In this document: in pieces, positions 1 to 5,587 of the stretch | Layout of the letters: each line of letters begins with the position of its first letter | Numbering within the stretch: position 1 is the first letter of the stretch | From: Pseudomonadota bacterium | Lineage (GTDB): Bacteria > Desulfobacterota > WTBG01 > JAGOGO01 | Length of the DNA: 5,587 nucleotides | Assembly (NCBI GenBank): GCA_021160085.1 | Contig: JAGHDE010000017.1 | Coordinates: forward strand, 1-5,587 | Reading direction: 5' to 3' | Made by a program: the position numbers and the translations under genes | The notes under the pieces: generated by a model | What the model was told of the DNA's origin: nothing | Seen by the model: the letters and a program-made list of their open reading frames with translations, nothing else | The model's database searches: none

Positions 1-746
1 ACCAGGACCACTATGTCGGGGTCATGAAAGGAGTTATTTTATCCATTAATCCCCAGATAAAATTTGTTGATATTTCCCATAATGTCTCTCCTCATAATGT
101 GCTCGAAGGAGCGATCATACTAAACAATGCTTATTCTTATTTTCCCAGGGGCACAATTCACATTGCCGTTGTGGACCCGGGTGTGGGCAGTGATAGAAAG
201 GCTATTCTCGTAGCTGGCAAAGACTATTTTTTTGTTGGTCCGGACAATGGAATTTTTGGATTGGTCTGCAATCGATTAAAAGAATTTAACGTTTTTGAAC
301 TCACAAACAGCCGTTTTTTCCTCAAGCCAATAAGCGCCACCTTTCATGGGCGGGATATTTTCGCCCCAATAGCAGCTTATCTATCGAAGGGGGTGCCTCC
401 TGCGGAAATGGGCCAGAAAATAAAAAATTACCAATCGCTATCCCTGCCTGTTCCAATCATAGAGGGGAAAAGCATTAAAGGAACAGTTATTCATATGGAT
501 GGATTCGGAAACCTGGTAACAAACATTAATCGCGGTCATTTGAAAAAAATTGGAAAAGAAAATTCCCTGAAGGTTAAAATTGGAGAAAGAATCATAACAA
601 AGATATCTCCAAATTATCAAAGTGTTAACCGGGGAAAACTGCTTGCTTTAATCGGCAGTTCAGAAATGCTGGAAATTTCCGTGCGCGAGGGAAATACTTG
701 GAAAATGCTGGGATATAAAGAAGGAGATGAGGTTCTGGTTTTCTAA
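1..746 (+). CDS. SAM hydrolase (SAM hydroxide adenosyltransferase, DUF62 family), 5'-partial
   Basis: This family splits S-adenosylmethionine into adenosine and methionine using a water-derived hydroxide, and is related to fluorinase and chlorinase; its cell role is not settled. The open frame runs in from the left edge: codons before the ATG at 24 read QDHYVGV and join MKGVILSINP, which matches the usual family N-terminus (TDFG..D.YVG.MKG), so ATG 24 is internal and roughly 10-15 residues are missing. Counting from that Met, the segment has the SAM-pocket motif DISHNV (16-21), VDPGVGSDR (50-58), GPDNGIF (72-78), TFHGRDIFAP (106-115) and, in the C-terminal barrel domain, DGFGNLVTNI (159-168). 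D51, R58 and H108 fit the Asp-Arg-His triad that marks SAM hydrolases rather than halogenases. The transglycosylase gene starts 30 bases downstream on the same strand, so the two may be co-transcribed, though no functional link is evident. Its promoter and true start are outside the window. Confidence 0.92.
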   Translation, partial: QDHYVGVMKGVILSINPQIKFVDISHNVSPHNVLEGAIILNNAYSYFPRGTIHIAVVDPGVGSDRKAILVAGKDYFFVGPDNGIFGLVCNRLKEFNVFELTNSRFFLKPISATFHGRDIFAPIAAYLSKGVPPAEMGQKIKNYQSLSLPVPIIEGKSIKGTVIHMDGFGNLVTNINRGHLKKIGKENSLKVKIGERIITKISPNYQSVNRGKLLALIGSSEMLEISVREGNTWKMLGYKEGDEVLVF

Positions 747-776
747 ATTTTTATTATCCGTCAAGGGAAAGTAGAT

Positions 777-1676
777 ATGACGTGCTGGAGTCGTAAAATT
801 TTCAACAGAAAAAACGCATTAATCACTGCTGCAGTAACTCTCATTATCTTAGCCGGCAGTACTTTCCCATTGTTTGCCGCCGATCCTCTCTTTGCTAACC
901 TGGAAAAGCGCCTCATAAAAGACGGACTGGACGTCGAATTTGTCCGGGACATCTACCGCCATTCCTCCGTCAAACTGGAGCCTAACATCATCTCCGTTAA
1001 TCTGCAGTGGAAGGAAAGTACCGTCAACTACAACCAGTTTCTGGACAAAAAGACGGTGGCAAAAGCGAAAGCATACATCCACAAGCACCGTGAGGCACTC
1101 GACGCTGCAGATAAACGTTTTGGCGTATCTCCGGCTATCATTGTCGCTATCCTCACCGTGGAAACCCGCCTTGGTACCTTCACCGGTAACTATCACACCA
1201 TCAATGTGCTTTCCACCATGGCAGTTGCCGATAACCTACCGGTACAAAAAAAAATTTTTGCCTCTCTGCTCCCCGAGAACACCGATGCCGATTCGCTAAA
1301 GCAATTAATGAAACGCCTCAACAAGCGGGTTGACCGAGGATATCGGGATTTAAAAGCCCTTTTGCTCTATGTCCAGGAAAACGGTAATGACCCCTTCGCC
1401 ATCAAAGGATCGCGTGAGGGGGCTATCGGTATTCCTCAATTCCTTCCATCCAACATTAGCCAGTACGGCCATGACGGTAACAATGACGGAATGGTTGACC
1501 TGTTCAACCACGAAGACGCCATTGCAACTGTTGCCAGCTTTCTTAAGATGCACCACTGGAATAAAACCGGCACCGAAGAAGAAAAGGGGGAGATCCTCTT
1601 TCGCTATAACCGGAGCAGCTCCTATGTCGATGCCATCTATGCCCTATGTTCCCGCCTCAAAAAAAATAATTCCTGA
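777..1676 (+). CDS. Periplasmic lytic murein transglycosylase, MltB/Slt35 type (GH103, SLT_2)
   Basis: This enzyme cleaves the MurNAc-GlcNAc bond of peptidoglycan non-hydrolytically, leaving 1,6-anhydroMurNAc ends. The 299-residue product starts with a signal peptide: basic n-region 1-13, hydrophobic core about 14-27, and likely cleavage after A34 (LFA/AD). There is no lipobox cysteine after the core, so unlike E. coli MltB it should be soluble in the periplasm. The catalytic glutamate is E129 in AILTVETRLG, matching Slt35 E162 in its VESRWG motif. GSREGAIGIPQFLPS (211-225) is the conserved substrate-groove motif. A calcium-binding EF-hand-like loop follows: D233, N235, D237, M239 (backbone) and D247 match the spacing of D237, S239, D241, H243 and D251 in Slt35. 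YNRSSSYVDAI (277-287) is the C-terminal family motif. An AAGGG at 763-767 lies 9 bases before the ATG. It sits 30 bases after the SAM hydrolase gene and converges on the leftward operon. I leave the symbol blank because several paralogues share this architecture. Confidence 0.93.
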   Translation: MTCWSRKIFNRKNALITAAVTLIILAGSTFPLFAADPLFANLEKRLIKDGLDVEFVRDIYRHSSVKLEPNIISVNLQWKESTVNYNQFLDKKTVAKAKAYIHKHREALDAADKRFGVSPAIIVAILTVETRLGTFTGNYHTINVLSTMAVADNLPVQKKIFASLLPENTDADSLKQLMKRLNKRVDRGYRDLKALLLYVQENGNDPFAIKGSREGAIGIPQFLPSNISQYGHDGNNDGMVDLFNHEDAIATVASFLKMHHWNKTGTEEEKGEILFRYNRSSSYVDAIYALCSRLKKNNS

Positions 1677-1705
1677 AAAACACCTCTGGTAACGGACTAC
1701 ACCAT

Positions 1706-1738
1706 AAAAAAATGCCCTGCCGTAAAGGCGGGGCATTT
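1706..1738 (-). terminator. Rho-independent terminator between convergent genes, best in leftward direction
   Basis: A 12-base-pair stem (1710-1721 with 1727-1738) closes on the 5-base loop GTAAA. The only non-Watson-Crick pair is one T-G. Read leftward, the stem is followed directly by seven Ts (the A-run 1706-1712), a textbook terminator placed about 70 bases after the decarboxylase beta stop codon. Read rightward, the stem is followed by only three Ts within its arm, and a seven-T run appears about ten bases later (1749-1755), so rightward termination after the transglycosylase gene is plausible but weaker. The rest of the gap, 1739-1810, shows nothing else I can name. Confidence 0.9.
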
Positions 1739-1810
1739 CGCAAAGCTCTTTTTTTCAAGACAGGCAAGGCTATGCCGGCAAATGAGCCGTGTTTACTCCC
1801 ATCCGCTTTT

Positions 1811-2947
1811 TTATTTGCCTGCCAGCATGGTAATAAACAATCCGGCTGCTGTTACGGTGCCAATGACGCCTGCCAGGTTAGGCCCCATGGCATGCATCAG
1901 AAGAAAATTTCCCGGGTCCGCCTTCTGTCCTTCCACCTGAACGACCCGGGCAGCCATAGGTACTGCCGAAACACCTGCCGCTCCGATCAGGGGATTAATC
2001 TTCTCTTTAAGAAAAAGATTCATCAGCTTGGCCATCAGCAATCCTCCCGCGGTACTGAATGAGAAGGCAACGAGGCCAAGAACAAAGATGTAAATCGGCT
2101 GTGGTCTTAAAAAACTTTCCGCGGTCATGGTCGCGCCCACCGAGAGTCCTAAGAAAATGGTGACAATATTCATCAGCTCATTTTGGGCAGCGTGGGATAA
2201 CCTCTCCACCACACCCGATTCTCTGAACAGATTACCCAGAAATAACATGCCCATCAAAGGGGCTGCCGGTGGAACCAAAAGACAGACCGTCATAGTGCCT
2301 ATGAAGGCAAAGATGATCTTTTCAGTCTTGGAGACCGGCCTCAACTGTTTCATCCTGATTTTTCGTTCTTCTTTGGTAGTGAGCAGCCTCATGATGGGGG
2401 GCTGGATAATAGGAACCATGGCCATGTAAGAATAGGCTGCCAGCGCATTTGCCCCTAACAATGCAGGGGCTAAAATTGACGTTAGATAGATTGTTGTAGG
2501 ACCATCAGCGCCACCGATAATACCGATAGAAGCGGCCTCGGGTATTTTAAACCCCAGCAGAATTGCCCCAAAAAACGTTATATAGACACCTAATTGAGCG
2601 GCTGCTCCCAAAAGCATTGTCTTGGGGTTGGCAAGCATTGGCCCAAAGTCCGTTAATGCTCCTACCCCCATAAAAATGAGACAGGGGATGACTTCGGTTT
2701 CGATCCCGTAGGTATAAAATAAATTGATGAGTTCCCGTTTCCCATTTTCCTCAATCCCCATAAGCGGCGTCAACGGGAGGTTAACCAGAAAAATCCCAAA
2801 ACCGATGGGCAATAAAAGGAGCGGCTCATATTTTTTCTTAATCGCCAAATAAACAAATAAAAATGCTATCAGCCACATCACCAGGTGACCCCAGTAGAGA
2901 TGAACAAATCCGGTCTTGAAAATTATCTCATGAGCAAGTTGTTCCAT
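1811..2947 (-). CDS. oadB: Sodium-translocating decarboxylase, beta subunit (OadB/GcdB/MmdB family)
   Basis: This integral membrane subunit carries out biotin decarboxylation and Na+ export in oxaloacetate, glutaconyl-CoA and methylmalonyl-CoA decarboxylases. The 378-residue product is strongly hydrophobic throughout and has the family's landmark motifs: [14 protein letters not shown] (141-154), [13 protein letters not shown] (172-184) and [18 protein letters not shown] (318-335), then [13 protein letters not shown] (352-364). Residues shown to be needed for Na+ binding and transport in Klebsiella OadB (D203, Y229, N373, G377, S382, R389) correspond to D148, Y174, N318, G322, S327 and R334, all at a constant offset of 55, so the pump core is intact. 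The start is set by AAAGGAG six bases upstream. It is the last gene of the leftward unit, 24 bases after the small gamma-like gene. The sequence of a beta subunit does not reveal the substrate, so oadB is a family label; gcdB or mmdB are equally possible. No alpha or biotin-carrier gene adjoins it. Confidence 0.93.
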   Translation of the reverse strand: MEQLAHEIIFKTGFVHLYWGHLVMWLIAFLFVYLAIKKKYEPLLLLPIGFGIFLVNLPLTPLMGIEENGKRELINLFYTYGIETEVIPCLIFMGVGALTDFGPMLANPKTMLLGAAAQLGVYITFFGAILLGFKIPEAASIGIIGGADGPTTIYLTSILAPALLGANALAAYSYMAMVPIIQPPIMRLLTTKEERKIRMKQLRPVSKTEKIIFAFIGTMTVCLLVPPAAPLMGMLFLGNLFRESGVVERLSHAAQNELMNIVTIFLGLSVGATMTAESFLRPQPIYIFVLGLVAFSFSTAGGLLMAKLMNLFLKEKINPLIGAAGVSAVPMAARVVQVEGQKADPGNFLLMHAMGPNLAGVIGTVTAAGLFITMLAGK

Positions 2948-2971
2948 CGTTTTCTCCTTTATTTCTTTTGG

Positions 2972-3112
2972 TTAAGCCTTTTTCTTACCAAAAAGCTTAT
3001 GAATAATTGAGCCATTTACTTGAATAGCCGTAGTGAGGATGAGCAAACAGAGAAAAACCCCTCCAAACCCAAAAGCAAAGACCTGAAAAGCATTTGTCCA
3101 GTTTGTTTCCAT
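2972..3112 (-). CDS. oadG: Small membrane protein, gamma-like (OadG-type) subunit of the decarboxylase
   Basis: A 46-codon gene, ATG at 3112 and TAA at 2972. The product begins METNWTNAFQ, has one membrane span at about residues 11-31 containing GFGGVFLCLLIL, and ends in the basic tail KLFGKKKA. A short N-terminus before a glycine-rich span with a G-x-G-x-VF-x-x-L pattern, then a short cytoplasmic tail, is the layout of OadG/MmdD-type subunits, which assemble and stabilise the decarboxylase complex. It is much shorter than Klebsiella OadG (about 80 residues) and lacks a proline-rich linker and the His-rich zinc-binding tail. Support for it being real: AAGGAG eight bases before the start, 18 bases after the ychF stop, 24 bases before the beta-subunit start, and the only plausible gene in an otherwise unexplained 183-base gap. 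The OadG assignment rests on pattern and context, not on a database match. Confidence 0.82.
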   Translation of the reverse strand: METNWTNAFQVFAFGFGGVFLCLLILTTAIQVNGSIIHKLFGKKKA

Positions 3113-3120
3113 GGTTACGT

Positions 3121-3126
3121 CTCCTT
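3121..3126 (-). promoter_or_regulatory. Ribosome binding site of the small gamma-like gene
   Basis: Leftward sequence AAGGAG ends eight bases before the ATG at 3112 and begins four bases after the ychF stop codon. Its strength and position are the main non-coding evidence that the 46-codon gene is translated. Confidence 0.75.
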
Positions 3127-3130
3127 CTTT

Positions 3131-4216
3131 TTATACATTAAATTTAAAAGTTATAATATCTCCGTCCTTAACTTCATACACCTTGCCTTCCAGGGCAAGG
3201 TGTCCTTCCTCCCTGGCATGGTGCAAGGCTCCGGCGGTGATAAAATCCTCATAATTGATTACCTCGGCCTTTATAAAACCCTTTTCCATGTCCGAATGAA
3301 TTTTCCCGGCAGCAGCCGGTGCCATGGTCCCCTTTTTTACCGTCCATGCCCTCAATTCTTCACTCACGGTAGTATAAAAGGTGATCAACTTTAAAAGTTG
3401 ATACCCATTTATGATGAGTTCCTCTAAGCCTGACCGTTCAAACCCGTATTCGCGAAGGAATCCCTGCTTTTCTTCCTCATTTAGCTCCTGAAGCTCGTCT
3501 TCAAGCTTTCCGCTTATAGTTACCACCGGAACGTTTTCTTGCACGGCCAAGTCCATAAGGGATTGCGCATGTTCCGATGATCTGTCCGTTCCCGGTTCCG
3601 ACACATTGACCACGTAAAGAACCGGTTTTGTTGTGAGAAGCGATAGCTCTTTTAAATGGTGCTCATTTCCTTCTATTCTTCGAGCGGGAACACCTTCATT
3701 GAGCCCGGATTCGATCTTTTTTAATGCCTTCAACTCCTCTTGGGCCTGCTTGTCTCCGGTTTTGGCCAGTTTGCTTATTTTCGTGATGCGTCTTGATACG
3801 ATTTCCACGTCCGAAAGGAGAAGTTCAGTATTAATAATCTCCACATCCCGGAGAGGATCAATCCTTTCTCCTTCATGAGCAACATTTTCATCTTCGAAAC
3901 AACGAACAACATGGATAAGGGCATCCACGTTGCGAATATGGCTTAAGAATTGATTTCCCAGCCCCTCCCCTTTACTCGCCCCTTTCACTAAACCGGCAAT
4001 ATCCCAAACTTCCAATGTCGTGGGTATTATCTTTTTGGGCCGGATAAGTTGACCGATTCGCGTAAGCCGGGGATCGGGAACCGGGGCGATACCCTGATGA
4101 GGATTTATGGTACAAAATGGGTAAGAAGCAACTTCTGCGTGTGCAGAGGTGAGAGCATTGAATATGGTAGATTTACCGGCATTAGGCAAGCCGACAATTC
4201 CGCAATTAAAGCCCAT
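3131..4216 (-). CDS. ychF: Redox-responsive/ribosome-associated ATPase YchF (Obg family, Ola1 orthologue)
   Basis: YchF is a universally conserved cytoplasmic P-loop protein of the Obg group that prefers ATP to GTP, binds ribosomes and is tied to translation and stress response. The 361-residue product starts MGFNCGIVGLPNAGKST, almost the E. coli N-terminus, with the Walker A loop at 9-17. The G3 motif DIAGLVKGASKGEGLG is at 72-87. The G4 position reads NVSE (204-207) in place of NKxD, the change that explains ATP preference. C35 in PFCTI is conserved. A helical insertion covers about 130-195. The C-terminal TGS domain (about 277-361) has TVSEELRAWTVKKGT and IHSDMEKGFIKAEV and ends normally, so the gene is full length (E. 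coli YchF has 363 residues). An in-frame GTG sits one codon upstream at 4219, but the family N-terminus and a GAGG seven bases before the ATG favour 4216. It is often next to pth in other bacteria; here it is followed by decarboxylase subunits instead. Confidence 0.96.
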   Translation of the reverse strand: MGFNCGIVGLPNAGKSTIFNALTSAHAEVASYPFCTINPHQGIAPVPDPRLTRIGQLIRPKKIIPTTLEVWDIAGLVKGASKGEGLGNQFLSHIRNVDALIHVVRCFEDENVAHEGERIDPLRDVEIINTELLLSDVEIVSRRITKISKLAKTGDKQAQEELKALKKIESGLNEGVPARRIEGNEHHLKELSLLTTKPVLYVVNVSEPGTDRSSEHAQSLMDLAVQENVPVVTISGKLEDELQELNEEEKQGFLREYGFERSGLEELIINGYQLLKLITFYTTVSEELRAWTVKKGTMAPAAAGKIHSDMEKGFIKAEVINYEDFITAGALHHAREEGHLALEGKVYEVKDGDIITFKFNV

Positions 4217-4221
4217 CACTC

Positions 4222-4227
4222 TGCCTC
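4222..4227 (-). promoter_or_regulatory. Ribosome binding site of ychF (decides ATG 4216 over GTG 4219)
   Basis: Leftward GAGGCA contains the GAGG core. From this core, spacing is seven bases to the ATG at 4216 and four to the GTG at 4219, so the ATG is preferred. The same six bases are complementary to TGCCTC in the arm of the upstream stem-loop (4240-4245), so the site could be covered by an alternative pairing. Confidence 0.6.
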
Positions 4228-4233
4228 ACAATA

Positions 4234-4286
4234 ATGAGCGAGGCAATCTCAGTGTCTTCCTAAACTCCTGAGATTGCTTCGCTCGT
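4234..4286. repeat. Long palindromic stem-loop between hppA and ychF, resembling a dispersed repeat
   Basis: Arms GAGCGAGGCAATCTCAG (4236-4252) and CTGAGATTGCTTCGCTC (4268-4284) pair over 17 positions with a single G-T wobble; a T-G and an A-T pair extend the stem to 4234/4286. The loop is 15 bases (4253-4267). There is no T-run on either side, so it is not a standard terminator. The arm wording (GAGATTGCTTCGCTC and its complement) resembles the palindromic repeats that I recall as dispersed between genes in many environmental bacterial genomes, often with flanks like GTCATTGCGAG; the flank here (ATAATGAG) would be a worn version. In the leftward transcript it would form 14 bases after the hppA stop codon and may protect, pause or partly separate hppA from ychF expression. 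Confidence 0.72.
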
Positions 4287-4300
4287 AATCAGACTTGTTG

Positions 4301-5587
4301 TTATTTAATAAGTGGTGCGATAACCAAAGCCACCACCGACATAAGCTTAATGAGAATGTTAAGCGACGGTCCACTGGTATCTTTTAGGGGATCACCAACG
4401 GTATCGCCGGTAACGGCAGCTTTATGAGCTTCGGAACCTTTACCTCCAAATGCTCCGTCTTCAATATATTTCTTCGCATTATCCCAGGCACCGCCGGCAT
4501 TAGACTGAAAGATAGCCATCAATACACCCGATACGGTACAACCGGCCAGAAGACCGCCCAGCATATCCTTGCTGTAAAAACCAAAAGCGACCGGAACAAT
4601 AATGGCCATCAGGCTGGGAGCCACCATCTTCTTGATTGCGGCGGCAGTGGAAATATCAACGCATTTGGCGTACTCGGCGGTTGCCTTTCCTTCCAGAAGA
4701 CCCGGGATTTCCCGGAACTGGCGTCTCACCTCTTCGATCATGGCATAGGCTGCTTCACCCACCGCCTTGATCGCCATGGATGAAAAAAGAAAAGGCAGCA
4801 TAGCGCCGATAAACATGCCGGCCATAATGTCGGGCCGGGTGACGTCCAGAGATTCAACCCCGGCCTGGGTCCGGTAAGCGGCAAACAGTGCCAGCGCCGT
4901 AAGAGCGGCCGATCCGATGGCGAAGCCCTTGCCAATAGCGGCAGTGGTATTTCCCACTGCGTCAAGATTATCGGTCCGTTCCCGCACTTCCGGAGGAAGC
5001 TCGGCCATCTCGGCCAATCCACCGGCATTGTCGGCAACCGGACCATAGGCATCCACCGCCAACTGGATCCCAGTTGTGGAAAGCATACCCAGAGCGGCAA
5101 TGCCAATCCCGTAAAGCCCGGAAAATTTATACGAGAAAATAATTGCCAGAGCAATCCAGATCGTAGGCAGACAGGTAGACTTCATGCCGACCGCCAAACC
5201 AGCAATAAGGTTGGTAGCCGCACCGGTCTGGGAATCCTTGGCAATACTCTGGACCGGACCTCGGTCTTTAGAGGTATAATATTCGGTGGTGACACCAATG
5301 GCGATTCCGGCAACCAGGCCGATAATAGTAGACATGAAGATGTCCATTGCCGAAACACCAGCATAACCGGCAATGGTAATCTCTTCAGGAATAAAATGGG
5401 CACAAACGAAATAGGTAACAATTACCATAATACCGCCGGCACCAAAGGTTCCCATGTTCAATGCCGCCTGCGGGCTTCCGCCTTCCTTCACCCGGACAAA
5501 GAACGTGCCGACGATGGAGACGATAATGCCAGCACCGGCTATCATCATCGGAAGTATAACCGCATTATATCCTGCGGAGGTAAACCC
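4301..5587 (-). CDS. hppA: Membrane-bound ion-pumping pyrophosphatase (HppA), K+-dependent type, 5'-partial
   Basis: HppA hydrolyses pyrophosphate at the cytoplasmic face and exports H+ or Na+ across the membrane as a homodimer of about 16 spans. The window holds the C-terminal 428 residues: the frame stays open to the right edge (codons before the Met at 5548 read [13 protein letters not shown]), so the Met is internal and about 250-280 N-terminal residues, with part of the PPi site, are missing. Counting from that Met, visible landmarks are TEYYTS (88-93), [14 protein letters not shown] (108-121), the PPi/Mg site [16 protein letters not shown] (166-181), [10 protein letters not shown] (199-208), [11 protein letters not shown] (350-360) and [19 protein letters not shown] (375-393). 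In the GNTT motif, A203 stands where K+-independent enzymes have Lys, which marks the K+-dependent class, either Na+-pumping, Na+/H+ or K+-dependent H+ enzymes. The Glu in transmembrane segment 6 that helps separate these lies beyond the edge. The gene is followed by a stem-loop and then ychF. Confidence 0.96.
   Translation of the reverse strand, partial: GFTSAGYNAVILPMMIAGAGIIVSIVGTFFVRVKEGGSPQAALNMGTFGAGGIMVIVTYFVCAHFIPEEITIAGYAGVSAMDIFMSTIIGLVAGIAIGVTTEYYTSKDRGPVQSIAKDSQTGAATNLIAGLAVGMKSTCLPTIWIALAIIFSYKFSGLYGIGIAALGMLSTTGIQLAVDAYGPVADNAGGLAEMAELPPEVRERTDNLDAVGNTTAAIGKGFAIGSAALTALALFAAYRTQAGVESLDVTRPDIMAGMFIGAMLPFLFSSMAIKAVGEAAYAMIEEVRRQFREIPGLLEGKATAEYAKCVDISTAAAIKKMVAPSLMAIIVPVAFGFYSKDMLGGLLAGCTVSGVLMAIFQSNAGGAWDNAKKYIEDGAFGGKGSEAHKAAVTGDTVGDPLKDTSGPSLNILIKLMSVVALVIAPLIK

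Noticed and set aside
940..1299. Rightward frames 940-1299 and 1369-1692 inside the transglycosylase gene
   Set aside because: Shifted-frame shadows; the main frame holds the signal peptide, catalytic Glu and calcium loop and is continuous.
1739..1810. A small RNA or further gene in the gap after the terminator
   Set aside because: Only a T-run and a short palindrome TGCCGGCA are visible; no open frame with a ribosome binding site and no convincing structure.
1712..2062. 116-codon rightward open frame beginning inside the terminator
   Set aside because: It lies almost wholly antisense to the beta-subunit gene, starts inside the hairpin, has no recognisable domain, and its composition follows the opposite-strand gene.
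3020..3394. 124-codon rightward open frame across the gamma-like gene and the ychF 3' end
   Set aside because: Antisense to two better supported genes, with no ribosome binding site or family resemblance.
4234..4286. Stem-loop as a Rho-independent terminator of hppA
   Set aside because: No T-run follows the stem in either direction (leftward continuation is TTATTGTGAGG), so I call it a repeat/structural element instead.
4220..4300. A dedicated promoter for ychF in the gap after hppA
   Set aside because: No pair of -35 and -10 boxes with suitable spacing; most of the gap is taken by the palindrome.
4738..5154. 138-codon leftward frame inside hppA, and the similar 79-codon frame at 5182-5421
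   Set aside because: They are out-of-frame shadows of hppA, whose own frame carries all conserved pyrophosphatase motifs without a break.

Overview
The window holds five ordinary chromosomal genes plus one very small gene, in two converging blocks. Rightward: a SAM hydrolase-family gene that enters from the left edge (1-746), then a periplasmic lytic transglycosylase of the MltB type (777-1676). Leftward, reading from the right edge: the C-terminal two thirds of a membrane-bound proton/sodium pyrophosphatase (4301-5587), the universally conserved P-loop ATPase YchF (3131-4216), a 46-residue gamma-like subunit (2972-3112) and the beta subunit (1811-2947) of a sodium-translocating decarboxylase. 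The two blocks meet at a strong hairpin terminator at 1706-1738. There are no tRNA or rRNA genes, CRISPR arrays, phage genes or transposases, and no gap over 300 bases.

Organism: the murein transglycosylase with a signal peptide points to a Gram-negative bacterium. The sodium-pumping decarboxylase subunits together with a K+-dependent-type membrane pyrophosphatase point to an anaerobe that saves energy at the margin and uses ion gradients, such as a syntrophic or sulfate-reducing Desulfobacterota (former Deltaproteobacteria). The taxonomic guess is inference from gene content only.

How the genes work together: the leftward block looks like one transcription unit from ychF onward. Gaps are 18 bases (ychF to gamma) and 24 bases (gamma to beta), each with a clear ribosome binding site, and the terminator follows beta. 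The pyrophosphatase gene lies 84 bases upstream of the ychF start and is separated from it by a long perfect-looking stem-loop (4234-4286), which resembles a dispersed palindromic repeat. The pyrophosphatase (PPi-driven ion export) and the decarboxylase membrane subunits (decarboxylation-driven Na+ export) would both build an ion gradient. No alpha (carboxyltransferase) or biotin-carrier gene is present next to them, so the catalytic partner must be encoded elsewhere.

I see no convincing new system here. The points most worth a second look are the small gamma-like gene that length-filtered gene calling would miss, the stem-loop between hppA and ychF and its possible overlap with the ychF ribosome binding site, the ychF-gamma-beta arrangement without an alpha subunit, and the pyrophosphatase coupling ion, whose deciding residue lies just beyond the right edge.
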